Source: JACCZX01 sp963786295 (lineage in GTDB: Bacteria; Pseudomonadota; Gammaproteobacteria; Burkholderiales; Burkholderiaceae_F). From it: a DNA stretch of 64,000 nt. This document shows, piece by piece, positions 16,912 to 25,465 of the stretch. The stretch is taken from assembly GCA_963786295.1 (NCBI GenBank), contig CAWAYV010000035.1:1-64000 (forward strand), in the 5' to 3' direction. The notes below the pieces were generated by a model that saw only the letters and a list, made by a program, of their open reading frames with translations, had not been told where the DNA came from and did no database searches. Positions within the stretch are counted from its first letter, which is position 1, and the number at the start of each line of letters is the position of its first letter. The position numbers and the translations under genes are program-made.

Positions 16912-18766
16912 GCAGTTGCGCGTAAATACGTTCAGCCAGCTTACGTGAAACGCCTTCGACGTTTGCAATATCGTCGATCGATGCGGCCGCCAGGCCACGC
17001 ATACCGCCGAAGCGCGCCAGCAGTTTCTGCCGCCGCTTCGGACCGATGCCCTCCATACCCTCGAGCTGCGAAGTGTTACGTGTTTTCGCGCGCCGCGCTC
17101 TCATGCCGGTGATTGCGAAGCGGTGCGCTTCATCGCGGATCTGTGCAATCAATAGCAGTGCCTGCGATTCTCGACCGAGTAGCAGCGGCGGCCGCTCATC
17201 CGGAAACACAAGCTCTTCAAGACCGACCTTTCGCTCGTCACCTTTGGCAACACCGACCAGAACCGATGGGTCGAGGCCGAGCTCGACGAACACCTGATGC
17301 GCGACCATTACCTGCCCCTTGCCACCATCGACCAGCACCAGATGCGGCAAGCGGCTTTCGCCGCGCGCCACCGGTGAGAATCGACGCGTCAGCACTTGGC
17401 GCATCGCTGCATAGTCGTCACCGGCCTCGACGCCTTCGATGTTGTAGCGGCGGTACTCCGATGGGCGCATCTTGTGCTCGGCGTACACAACGCACGAAGC
17501 CTGCGTAGCCTCACCCGATGTATGGCTAACGTCAAAGCATTCCACTCGCAGTTTGTCCGCATCTTCGTCGCCGAGCTCGAGCCCGAGTGCATCGATCAAT
17601 GCCCGCGTACGGGCAATCTGCGAGCCTTCTTCCGCTAATCGGCGGGCTAACGCCAGACGCGCGTTGGCCTCCGCCATTTCCAGCCAGCGCCGCCTCTGCT
17701 CTTGCGGATGACGCACCAGCTGCACGCGGCGGCCACTCGCTTCCGACAGCATCGCCGATAACTCATCGACGTCGACGTCGGCATTGATGACCAACGTCGG
17801 TGGTACCGGCTGCGTCAGATAGTGTTGCGACACGAACGCCTCGAGAATTTCCGCAGGTTCGGTGCCTTCGCCAGCGCGCGCGGGAAAATTCGGCTTGTCG
17901 CCAAGATGTCGGCCGCCCCGAATCATCGCCAGATTGACGCAAGCGTGCGCGCCGTCGGTGACGACGGCCAGCACGTCGGCATCGGCGTCCGAGCCGGTTG
18001 TATCGACCGCCTGCTGGTGCAGCACTTTCGCCAGCGCGCCGATTTGATCACGCACCGCTGCGGCCTGCTCGAATTTCAGTTCGACCGATAACTGCTGCAT
18101 GCGCCCTTCGAGCTCCCGCATGATGTCGCCGGTCTGGCCACGCAAGAAGCGGACCGCGCGATCGATGTCCTGCGCATACGCATCGGGCTCGATCAGGTTC
18201 ACGCAAGGCGCGCTGCAACGTTGTATCTGATGCAGCAGGCACGGGCGCGAGCGATTGGCGAACACCGTGTCTTCGCAAGTACGCAAGCGAAACACCTTTT
18301 GCAGCAACTGAATGCTGTCCTTGACCGCCCACGCGTTCGGGTACGGTCCGAAATATTGCGCGCGCCGATCGACTGCGCCACGGTAGTACGCGATGCGCGG
18401 AAACCGATGCACGGTGAATTTCAGGTACGGATACGACTTGTCGTCGCGAAAGACTACGTTGTAGCGCGGTGCAAGCGATTTGATCAGCGTGTTTTCGAGC
18501 AACAACGCCTCGGCTTCAGACCGCGTGACCGTCGTTTCGATCCGCGCAACGCGCGCCAGCATGTGGCCTGTCCACGGACCGACGTTCTTGTTGAAGTACG
18601 ACGACACGCGCTTGCGCAAGTCGCGCGCTTTGCCGACGTACAGCGCGGCGCCATCGGCGGCAATCATCCGATAGACGCCGGGCAGGTGCGGCAAGCCGGC
18701 CAATACCGGCTTGGGATCGAAAGTGACAGTTGGTGCGTTCACAAATGAGAAAGAGAGCTGGCCCAC
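16892..18766 (-). CDS. uvrC: excinuclease ABC subunit C
   Basis: 624 residues with a GTG start at 18766. The order is GIY-YIG nuclease (residues about 25-105, GVYRMIAADG and LYVGKARDLRKR), a Cys cluster (CLLHQIQRCSAPC), a UVR domain near 205-240, the UvrC RNase H-like domain (VECFDVSHTSG, LVLVDGGKGQ) and tandem helix-hairpin-helix at the end (GIGPKRRQKLLARFGG). It makes both incisions in nucleotide excision repair. Full length and intact; coupled to pgsA by overlap. Confidence 0.97.
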   Translation of the reverse strand: MGQLSFSFVNAPTVTFDPKPVLAGLPHLPGVYRMIAADGAALYVGKARDLRKRVSSYFNKNVGPWTGHMLARVARIETTVTRSEAEALLLENTLIKSLAPRYNVVFRDDKSYPYLKFTVHRFPRIAYYRGAVDRRAQYFGPYPNAWAVKDSIQLLQKVFRLRTCEDTVFANRSRPCLLHQIQRCSAPCVNLIEPDAYAQDIDRAVRFLRGQTGDIMRELEGRMQQLSVELKFEQAAAVRDQIGALAKVLHQQAVDTTGSDADADVLAVVTDGAHACVNLAMIRGGRHLGDKPNFPARAGEGTEPAEILEAFVSQHYLTQPVPPTLVINADVDVDELSAMLSEASGRRVQLVRHPQEQRRRWLEMAEANARLALARRLAEEGSQIARTRALIDALGLELGDEDADKLRVECFDVSHTSGEATQASCVVYAEHKMRPSEYRRYNIEGVEAGDDYAAMRQVLTRRFSPVARGESRLPHLVLVDGGKGQVMVAHQVFVELGLDPSVLVGVAKGDERKVGLEELVFPDERPPLLLGRESQALLLIAQIRDEAHRFAITGMRARRAKTRNTSQLEGMEGIGPKRRQKLLARFGGMRGLAAASIDDIANVEGVSRKLAERIYAQLHGQPTH

Positions 18767-18767
18767 C

Positions 18768-18804
18768 TATAATCGCGGGCCTTCGGTGACCTGCAATTGT
18801 AGGT
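18768..18804 (+). promoter_or_regulatory. efp leader: -10 box and near-palindrome
   Basis: A perfect TATAAT at 18768-18773 lies 62 bases before efp, just outside the uvrC start. A good -35 is not evident. At 18789-18804 is ACCTGCAATTGTAGGT, a 16-base near-palindrome (14 of 16 symmetrical) that could form a short hairpin or operator in the efp leader. Confidence 0.4.
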
Positions 18805-18835
18805 TCGCCGGCTTCCAGAAATAATCAGGACTTCA

Positions 18836-19402
18836 ATGGCCAAGATTCTCGCGACCGAAATCCGCGTCGGCAATTTGCTCGAACTCGACAAGCGCGTCTG
18901 GCGCGTGCTGAAGAGCTATCACGTGCACGTCGGCGGCCGCGGTGGCGCTTACATGCAGATCGAAATCAAGGACATCGAAACCGGGCAGAAGCGCAACGAG
19001 CGGCTGTCGACCGATGACCGAGTCGAGCGGCCGTTTATCGATCGCCGCGCGATGACCTATTCGTATCAGGACGGCGAAGCCTACGTTTTCATGGACAACG
19101 AAACGTACGAACAGTTATCGCTCGGTGCCGATTTCCTTGAAGGCCAGACGGGTTATTTACTCCCCAATTTGCAGGTCGAAATCAATTTTCACAATGGGCG
19201 TGCGATCGGAATTCAACTGCCAACCACGGTGATCCTCGAGGTCGTCGACACCGAACCAGGCATCAAGAACGCCACCGCCACGACCAGCTTCAAACCGGCC
19301 GCGCTGGAAACGGGGATCAGCGTGCAGGTTCCGCCGTTCGTCAATATCGGCGAAAAGATTCGCGTCAATACTGACGATGGAAGTTATATCGAGCGGGCCT
19401 AA
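18836..19402 (+). CDS. efp: elongation factor P, atypical subtype
   Basis: 188 residues, the usual length, with the N-terminal KOW-like domain and two OB domains (FMDNETYEQL, LPTTVILEVVDTEP, ending DGSYIERA). EF-P relieves ribosome stalling at polyproline. The tip of the first domain reads HVGGRGGAY, putting Arg35 where other EF-Ps have the modified Lys or Arg, and lacking the PGK of lysine types. The body and C-terminus look more like alphaproteobacterial EF-P than the usual betaproteobacterial form. The rhamnosyltransferase gene earP, usually adjacent in betaproteobacteria, is absent here. Confidence 0.92.
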   Translation: MAKILATEIRVGNLLELDKRVWRVLKSYHVHVGGRGGAYMQIEIKDIETGQKRNERLSTDDRVERPFIDRRAMTYSYQDGEAYVFMDNETYEQLSLGADFLEGQTGYLLPNLQVEINFHNGRAIGIQLPTTVILEVVDTEPGIKNATATTSFKPAALETGISVQVPPFVNIGEKIRVNTDDGSYIERA

Positions 19403-19416
19403 ACCGCCGGGCGGAA

Positions 19417-20469
19417 TTAACCTGGCGCGGAATTGCCGACCGATAGTTCGTCAGCCAGCGCAAGGATGTCTTGGCGTGCATTGAGATACAGGTCAGTATC
19501 GCGAAGCTCTGACATCGTTGGCGCAACTCCACGCGGCTGCAGTCGGGCGAGCCGGGCGTCAAAAGGTGCGCTGCGCTTCCATTTGACTGCCCCCAGCACC
19601 TGATCCATCGCGGCGGTGTCGTTACAGACCAATGCGAAATCGCAACCGGCGTCGAGCGCCGCCGCAGCGCGCTCGGCGACGCTGCCCGCCGCGCCAGCGC
19701 CTGCCATCAGCAAGTCATCGCTGAACACGGCGCCGGTAAAGCCGAGATCGTCACGCAGCAGCTTGATCCAACGCCGCGAAAAGCCGGCCGGCTGCCGATC
19801 GATTTGCGGATAGACCACGTGCGCCGGCATCACCCCCGCAAGCATCGATCCGAGCCAGCGATACGGCGCAGCATCGTTTGCCAAGATGTCGCCGCGGGCG
19901 CGACTATCGAGCGGAAGCGCGAAATGCGAGTCGGCCTCGGCCCAGCCGTGCCCCGGAAAGTGCTTGCCGCAGTTGGCCATTCCAGCGAGCAACAATCCGT
20001 GCGTCAGATGCGCGGCCAGCATGCTGATGACTCTCGGGTCGGAGTGCAGTGCGCGGTCGCCGATCACGGCGCTGCGGCCGTGGTCGACATCGAGCACCGG
20101 CGCAAACGTCATGTCGACGCCGTGCGCGCGTAACTCGGCGGCCATCACGTAACCCAGCGACGCCGCGACGCGGCACGCGAGCAGGACGTCGCGGTCCCAC
20201 AGTTCGCCCAGCCGGCGCATCGGCGGCAAGCGTGTGAAGCCTTCGCGAAAGCGCTGCACGCGGCCGCCTTCGTGGTCGACCGCGATCAACAGCGGCGGGT
20301 CGCGCAGCGCGTGAATATCGCTACAAAGACGGATCAGCTGTTCTGGCGACTCATAGTTCGCGCTGAACAGGATCACCATGCCGACCAGCGGATGCGCCAG
20401 CCGCTCGCGGTCGCTTCCGGTCAGCGACGTCCCTTGCACTCCGACCGCGATCGGCCCGAGCGGACTCAT
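19417..20469 (-). CDS. nagZ: beta-N-acetylhexosaminidase (glycoside hydrolase family 3)
   Basis: 350 residues. GH3 hallmarks: LIAVDHEGGRVQRFREGFTRLP near residue 65, APVLDVD, KHFPGHGWAEADSH near 165 (the His-Asp dyad loop), and the nucleophile Asp in FSDDLLMAGA. It removes GlcNAc from anhydromuropeptides in the cytoplasm during cell-wall recycling. The start overlaps the acpS stop by 4 bases. Last gene of the lepA-to-nagZ run; converges with efp. Confidence 0.95.
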   Translation of the reverse strand: MSPLGPIAVGVQGTSLTGSDRERLAHPLVGMVILFSANYESPEQLIRLCSDIHALRDPPLLIAVDHEGGRVQRFREGFTRLPPMRRLGELWDRDVLLACRVAASLGYVMAAELRAHGVDMTFAPVLDVDHGRSAVIGDRALHSDPRVISMLAAHLTHGLLLAGMANCGKHFPGHGWAEADSHFALPLDSRARGDILANDAAPYRWLGSMLAGVMPAHVVYPQIDRQPAGFSRRWIKLLRDDLGFTGAVFSDDLLMAGAGAAGSVAERAAAALDAGCDFALVCNDTAAMDQVLGAVKWKRSAPFDARLARLQPRGVAPTMSELRDTDLYLNARQDILALADELSVGNSAPG

Positions 20470-20861
20470 TCGATGATTTCGGCGATGGCGTAAGCCGCAG
20501 CGGTGGTTCGCTCATCGGTCAGCGACACATGCAATCGCAGATGGTGCCGTTCGATGAATCGCCGCAAGTCTGCATGCACCGAAGCGACCGGCCGTCCGGA
20601 CGGATCGTTCAGGATCTCGACCGCGTGCCAGCGCATCGGTGATCGCATGCCGAGCCCGAGCGCTTTCGCCACTGCCTCCTTGGCGGCGAACCGAGTCGAT
20701 AGAAACGCCAATCCGCGCTTATCCGAACGGGCGCGCCGAATCCGAAAGCGCTCGAGCTCGCGGGCGCCCAGAATCCGACGCGCGAAGCGCTCGCCGAAGC
20801 GCGCATAACTCGCCGCGATGCGGTCGATCTCGATGATATCGATGCCGATTCCGAAGATCAT
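20466..20861 (-). CDS. acpS: holo-[acyl-carrier-protein] synthase
   Basis: 131 residues. GIGIDIIEIDRI at the start and FLSTRFAAKEAVAKALG near residue 55 are the Mg and CoA binding blocks; the C-terminal VSLTDERTTAAAYAIAE is typical. It transfers 4'-phosphopantetheine from CoA to the serine of ACP (acpP lies 12 kb away in this window). The start overlaps the pdxJ stop as ATGA. Confidence 0.95.
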   Translation of the reverse strand: MIFGIGIDIIEIDRIAASYARFGERFARRILGARELERFRIRRARSDKRGLAFLSTRFAAKEAVAKALGLGMRSPMRWHAVEILNDPSGRPVASVHADLRRFIERHHLRLHVSLTDERTTAAAYAIAEIIE

Positions 20862-21613
20862 CGATGGCGACTTCCCGCTTCTGCCTTGCGAATTTCGGCT
20901 TGATACAGGCGCACCGTTGGCCCGAGACCAAACTCAAGCGCGTCGCCAATCAGCGCGTGTCCGATTGACACTTCGGACACGCCAGGCACCGCGCTCAGAA
21001 ACGCGGCGAGATTGTGCCGATTCAGATCGTGACCGGCATTGACGCCCATACCGGCGCGCAATGCGGCTTCCGCAGTGGCCGCGTAGCACGCCAGCATCTC
21101 CGCCTGCGCCGGCGTTCCGAAGGCCTTGGCGTAGGGCTCCGTATACAGCTCGACCCGATCGGCGCCTGCGGCCGCGGCGTGCCGCATTGCGTCGGGCAAG
21201 GGATCCATGAACAGGCAAACGCGCACGCCGAGCGATCTAGCTTGCTCGATCATCGGGCGCAGCTCGTCGATTTGAGCAGGCAGGTTCCATCCGTGGTCCG
21301 ACGTGAACGCGCCCGATTCATCGGGCACGAACGTGCATTGATGCGGGCGCACTTGCTGCACGTAGTCCATCAAGCCATGAAATGGATTGCCCTCTACGTT
21401 GAACTCTGCCGCCGGCCAGTCGCGCAATAACGCCGCAAGTTCCACGACGTCCGGCGCTCGTACGTGGCGACCGTCGGGGCGCGGATGCACTGTGATGCCG
21501 TCAGCGCCGGCCTCGAGCGCGATCCGCGCGGCGTGCAGCACGCTCGGCACGCCGTTGCTCCGCGTGTTTCGTAGCAGCGCCACCTTGTTCAGGTTGACGC
21601 TCAGTGCCGTCAT
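20858..21613 (-). CDS. pdxJ: pyridoxine 5'-phosphate synthase
   Basis: 251 residues starting at ATG 21613 (MTALSVNLNKVALLRN), which overlaps the true recO stop as ATGA. Signature blocks: AGADGITVHPRPDGRHV, FNVEGNP, PDESGAFTSDHGW, VELYTEPYAKAF, and GMGVNAGHDLN. It condenses aminoacetone phosphate and deoxyxylulose phosphate in vitamin B6 synthesis. As written, the frame is continuous with recO; that fusion is an artefact of an extra base in recO. Confidence 0.95.
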   Translation of the reverse strand: MTALSVNLNKVALLRNTRSNGVPSVLHAARIALEAGADGITVHPRPDGRHVRAPDVVELAALLRDWPAAEFNVEGNPFHGLMDYVQQVRPHQCTFVPDESGAFTSDHGWNLPAQIDELRPMIEQARSLGVRVCLFMDPLPDAMRHAAAAGADRVELYTEPYAKAFGTPAQAEMLACYAATAEAALRAGMGVNAGHDLNRHNLAAFLSAVPGVSEVSIGHALIGDALEFGLGPTVRLYQAEIRKAEAGSRHR

Positions 21614-22402
21614 AGCTGTTTCAAGTCCTGCAGAATGCGCCGCGTGTTCAGCGGCTTGCCGTCCAAGTGGTATCGAATCACTTGCCGCAACAAGCGTCTT
21701 GCTTTCCGACATAACCTGAGGATGCTCGAAGTCGCGTGCGGCCATCGCGATCAATGTGCCTCCGCTGACGGTGCCGCCGTCGCTTTCCTTGACGACGTTC
21801 GGATCAATGCGCCGCGCGCCCTGCCCGCCCGCAAATGCATACTGTGCGCGCGCGTCGATCGCGCTTCCTTCGGTGCATCGATCGAGCGGCATCGCATAGC
21901 CGATGTCCTGCAACAGGTCGAGCTCGAAGGTGCGTAGCGCTGCATCGTGCCGCGCGGTGCGCGCCAGCGATTGCAGCAGCTCGACATAACTGCCGAACGT
22001 TTGCTGATGCGCGTCACCGCGCGCCAGCAACCGCACCAGCAGCTCATTGGCGTAAAACGCGGCCAATAACGAGTCACCCCGCAAAGGTTGCATACCGCCG
22101 AGCCATTCGGCACGCACCAGCGTCTTGATCTCGTTTCTGCCGCTCCACGATAACGCGATCGGATTGAACGGCGACAACAGTCCGCGGAACTGTGACGTTG
22201 GCCGCTTCGCCCCGCGCGCGACAACGGCGACTCGACCGAATTCGCGTGTGAACGTCTCGACGATCAGGCTGGTTTCGCGCCACGCATACGAGTGCAGGAC
22301 AAAGCCCGGCTGATGATCGATGCGCGAATCGCTGCGCCGCCGCGCCGGTCGCTGATTCGCAATCTCCGGCACGGTGACAACGGCCTCGGCGATATCACTC
22401 AT
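21610..22402 (-). CDS. recO: DNA repair protein RecO (one frameshift)
   Basis: About 263 residues. The N-terminal OB fold (GFVLHSYAWRETSLIVETFTREFGRV) and helical part (LLQDIGYAMPLDRC) are normal. Near 21689 one extra base moves the frame. Without it, the C-terminus reads QVIRYHLDGKPLNTRR followed by ILQDLKQL and stops at 21610-21612, overlapping pdxJ (span 3n+1). With it, the frame runs into pdxJ. RecO loads RecA with RecR. It overlaps the era stop by 8 bases. Confidence 0.93.
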
Positions 22403-23309
22403 AGCCCAGGCTTTTCAGAGCGCGCACATCGTCGCTCCATCCGCGCCTGACGCGCACCCACACTTCGAGAAACACCGGTTTGCCGAGCATTTGTTCGATG
22501 TCGGCCCGCGCCAGACGTGAGATTTCGCGCAGCTTTGCGCCGTCTTTTCCGATCACGATCGGCCGGTGAGCGTCGCGCTCGACGATCAACGTCGCGGCGA
22601 TCTGCGGCGTGGCGCGAGATTCGTCCCAGCGATCGATCGTAACGGCCACACCGTACGGAAGCTCGTCACCCAACAGCCGGTACGCTTTTTCTCGCACCGA
22701 TTCGGCCGCGAGAAAGCGCACGCTGCGATCGGTGTACTGGTCCGCGTCGAACAGCGGCATGCCCTCGGGCAACAACGGGCGGATTTCCTTCAACAGATCG
22801 TCGAGCTGGCGCGACTTTTCGGCGCTGACCGGTACGATCGCGCGAAACGGATAACGCCGCATCGAATCGGCCATCAGCGGCAGCAACCGCTCGCGCTCGA
22901 CGAGCACGTCTGACTTGTTGATTGCCAGGATGACGTTGCCCGATTGCGGCGGCAGCAACGGCAACATCTGCTCGTCACCCTCAGTCCATCCGGCGGCCTC
23001 GATCACGAGCACGACCGCGTCGACATCGACCAACGCGCTGGTGACGGTGGCATTCATCCGGCGATTCAGCGCGGTGCGGTGCCGGCGCTGAAAGCCGGGC
23101 GTATCGACGAAGATGTATTGCGCATCGTCATCGGTGCGCACGCCGAGCACGCGGTCGCGAGTCGTTTGCGGCTTGCGCGACGTAATGCTGACGCGTTCGC
23201 CGACCAACGCGTTGACCAACGTCGATTTGCCGACGTTCGGTCGCCCGACAATCGCCACCATGCCGACCGGACGCACCGCCGCGGGCGCCGCGACTTCCGT
23301 TTGCTGCAT
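22395..23309 (-). CDS. era: GTPase Era
   Basis: 304 residues. GTPase motifs GRPNVGKST (G1), the G2 region around PQTTRDRVLG, DTPGF (G3), and NKSD (G4), then a C-terminal KH domain (VERDAHRPIVIGKDGAKLREI). Era binds the 3' end of 16S rRNA during 30S assembly. It follows rnc by 3 bases, the standard rnc-era-recO order. Confidence 0.97.
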   Translation of the reverse strand: MQQTEVAAPAAVRPVGMVAIVGRPNVGKSTLVNALVGERVSITSRKPQTTRDRVLGVRTDDDAQYIFVDTPGFQRRHRTALNRRMNATVTSALVDVDAVVLVIEAAGWTEGDEQMLPLLPPQSGNVILAINKSDVLVERERLLPLMADSMRRYPFRAIVPVSAEKSRQLDDLLKEIRPLLPEGMPLFDADQYTDRSVRFLAAESVREKAYRLLGDELPYGVAVTIDRWDESRATPQIAATLIVERDAHRPIVIGKDGAKLREISRLARADIEQMLGKPVFLEVWVRVRRGWSDDVRALKSLGYE

Positions 23310-23312
23310 GCG

Positions 23313-24098
23313 TTACGCAGTCTGTGCGGCGGCGTCCGCCGGTGTTTTCGAATCAGCCGGTACAGGCGGTGCATCGTCCGCCGGCGCAACGGCCGCCTTC
23401 TTGCGCGAGCGGCGCCCGAGTTGTGCGATCGCACGCTGCGCCGCTTCAAAGGCCTGCTTGGCGGCCGATTGCTCGGCTGCACGCCGGCTGCGGCCGCTGC
23501 CGCGCACGCTGATTTCGAGCTTCGGGATCGCGCACTCGACCTCAAATTCCTGATTGTGCGCAGCGCCTCGGGTCTCGACCACTGTGTAAACGGGCAGCGC
23601 AATTCGCTTGCCCTGCAAATACTCCTGCAGCAGCGTCTTGCTGTCCTTGCCGAGCGTTTTGGGATCGACCGTCTTCAGTACCGGTTCGAACAATTTGCCG
23701 ATCACGGTGCGCGCCGCTTCGAATCCCTGGTCGACGAAAATCGCGCCGAAAATCGCCTCCATCGTGTCCGCCAGGATCGACGGCCGGCGGAATCCGCCAC
23801 TCTTCATCTCGCCTTCACCGAGCCGCATGAATTCCGAAAGCACCAGCTTTTCGGCGATGTCCGCCAGCGAAGACTGCTTGACCAGATTGGATCGCAGCCG
23901 CGATAAGTCGCCTTCGTTCAGCCGCGCGTACTTGGCGTACAACAGCTGCGCAACAGCGCAGTTCAGCACCGCGTCGCCGAGGAACTCGAGGCGCTCGTTG
24001 TGAACGGCACCATGGCTGCGGTGCGTAACAGCCTGTTCGATCAGCGTGCGCTGGACGAATGTGTAGCCGAGGCGCTCTTCAAGCGCCGTCAGTTGCAT
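23313..24098 (-). CDS. rnc: ribonuclease III
   Basis: 261 residues from ATG 24098, chosen because GAGG lies 7 bases upstream; GTG at 24116 would add six residues. The signature NERLEFLGDAVLN lies near residue 35, the second acidic patch in DTMEAIFGAIFVDQG near 110, and the dsRNA-binding domain covers about 155-225. The C-terminal tail is long and rich in Ala and Pro. It cleaves double-stranded RNA such as pre-rRNA. Confidence 0.95.
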   Translation of the reverse strand: MQLTALEERLGYTFVQRTLIEQAVTHRSHGAVHNERLEFLGDAVLNCAVAQLLYAKYARLNEGDLSRLRSNLVKQSSLADIAEKLVLSEFMRLGEGEMKSGGFRRPSILADTMEAIFGAIFVDQGFEAARTVIGKLFEPVLKTVDPKTLGKDSKTLLQEYLQGKRIALPVYTVVETRGAAHNQEFEVECAIPKLEISVRGSGRSRRAAEQSAAKQAFEAAQRAIAQLGRRSRKKAAVAPADDAPPVPADSKTPADAAAQTA

Positions 24099-24120
24099 CG
24101 CTGGCCTCAGCTCCACGCAC

Positions 24121-24546
24121 CTACGGGATGTCCTTGCGCTGCCGATCGCGCGTGGTTCCCGAAAAATCGATCACCAGCGACACGTTGTCGGTGATCGGAA
24201 CTTTCTTCGCGTACGCGTAGCTGATCACGATGCGGTCGCCCTCTTTCGTGATGTCCAGATCGCGGCTGCTGATCGACGTAATGTCGTCGATCGTCGCATG
24301 GCGGTCGAAAGCGGCCTGCAGCTCGCGCACGGTCGAGCCTTCGTTCTTGATCTTCTGCACGGCACGCTCGATCGCGATGTATTCGACCACCGCCGGGACG
24401 ACCTTGAAACCCAGCGCGATCAACCCGACCACGATGATGCCGACCAGAAAAAGCCCGATCAGACTGAGCCCCCGCTGGCGCTCAATTGAGCCCACGCGAC
24501 CGCCCGATACCGCTGCCCTATTCGTCATTTTTTTCAACATTTTCAA
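24121..24546 (-). CDS. DUF4845 domain-containing membrane protein
   Basis: 141 residues. RQRGLSLIGLFLVGIIVVGLIALGF forms one pilin-like membrane helix near residues 24-47, followed by a DUF4845 domain (VEYIAIERAVQKI, DLDITKEGDRIVISYAY, NVSLVIDFSG). This small protein is regularly found between lepB and rnc in betaproteobacteria. Function is unknown. It lies 22 bases upstream of rnc. Confidence 0.85.
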   Translation of the reverse strand: MKMLKKMTNRAAVSGGRVGSIERQRGLSLIGLFLVGIIVVGLIALGFKVVPAVVEYIAIERAVQKIKNEGSTVRELQAAFDRHATIDDITSISSRDLDITKEGDRIVISYAYAKKVPITDNVSLVIDFSGTTRDRQRKDIP

Positions 24547-24563
24547 CGTTCTGCCGTCACCGG

Positions 24564-25457
24564 CTACCGGAAGCTCCCAATGCGGCCCATATTGCCAAAA
24601 TTCATCCAGATGAAAAAGGCTCGCCCGACAATGTTTTCGTCTGGTACGAATCCCCAGAATCGGGAGTCCTCGCTGTTATCCCGATTGTCCCCCATCATGA
24701 AATAGTGCCCGGCGGGCACCCGGCAGACCACCCCGCTCCCGCTGTATTGGCAAGCCCCCGGGTGGGTGTTACCCGGGGCTTCTCGCCCCATACCGGGTGA
24801 CACCGAATCGTCAACGATAAGCCGGTGCGCAGTATCGCCGAGCCGCTCGATGAACTGCGGATAGGTGCGCATCCGTTCGGGGTCGTAGTACGGCTCCGTC
24901 TTTTCGATCGGTACCGGCTGACCATTGATCGTCAGTTGCTTGTTGACGTATTCGATTCTGTCCCCAGGCAGTCCAACCACGCGCTTGATGTAATCCTGCG
25001 ACGCATTCAGCGGATACCGGAATACCATCACGTCGCCGCGCTGCGGCTGCCCGAGCTCGAGCACCTTCTTGTTGACGACCGGCAGCCGAATTCCGTACTC
25101 GTACTTGTTGACCAGGATCAGATCGCCGATTTCGAGCGTTGGCACCATCGACCCCGACGGAATTCGAAACGGCTCGAACAGGAACGACCGCAGAAGGAAT
25201 ACCACGAGGATGACCGGGAAAAAGCTCGCCGTGTATTCGAGCCATGCCGGTTGCCGCACCGTGCCGTCTTCCAGGCTTTTGCGCTCCTGTTCGACGATCG
25301 GTTCGCGCCGATCCAGCGCCACGCGGTTACGTGCGTCAAAATCGGCCAGCAGCCGCGCCGCCTTGGCTCTGCGCTGCTTGCGAAACACCAATTTATCGGC
25401 GGCGTAGAGCACCCCGGTAAACACCGTCAAAACAAAGAGAATCAGCGCGAAGTTCAT
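24564..25457 (-). CDS. lepB: signal peptidase I
   Basis: 297 residues. Two N-terminal membrane helices (residues 1-20 and about 75-93). The catalytic Ser is in IPSGSMVPTLEIGD near residue 98 and the catalytic Lys in YIKRVVGLPGDRI near 155. Box E is GHYFMMGDNRDNSEDSR. It cleaves Sec signal peptides on the periplasmic face. It follows lepA by 8 bases. Confidence 0.96.
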   Translation of the reverse strand: MNFALILFVLTVFTGVLYAADKLVFRKQRRAKAARLLADFDARNRVALDRREPIVEQERKSLEDGTVRQPAWLEYTASFFPVILVVFLLRSFLFEPFRIPSGSMVPTLEIGDLILVNKYEYGIRLPVVNKKVLELGQPQRGDVMVFRYPLNASQDYIKRVVGLPGDRIEYVNKQLTINGQPVPIEKTEPYYDPERMRTYPQFIERLGDTAHRLIVDDSVSPGMGREAPGNTHPGACQYSGSGVVCRVPAGHYFMMGDNRDNSEDSRFWGFVPDENIVGRAFFIWMNFGNMGRIGSFR

Positions 25458-25465
25458 TTGCTCAT

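Noticed and set aside
23113..23553. plus-strand frame over era/rnc
   Set aside because: Shadow of two certain genes; Ala/Arg-rich composition only.
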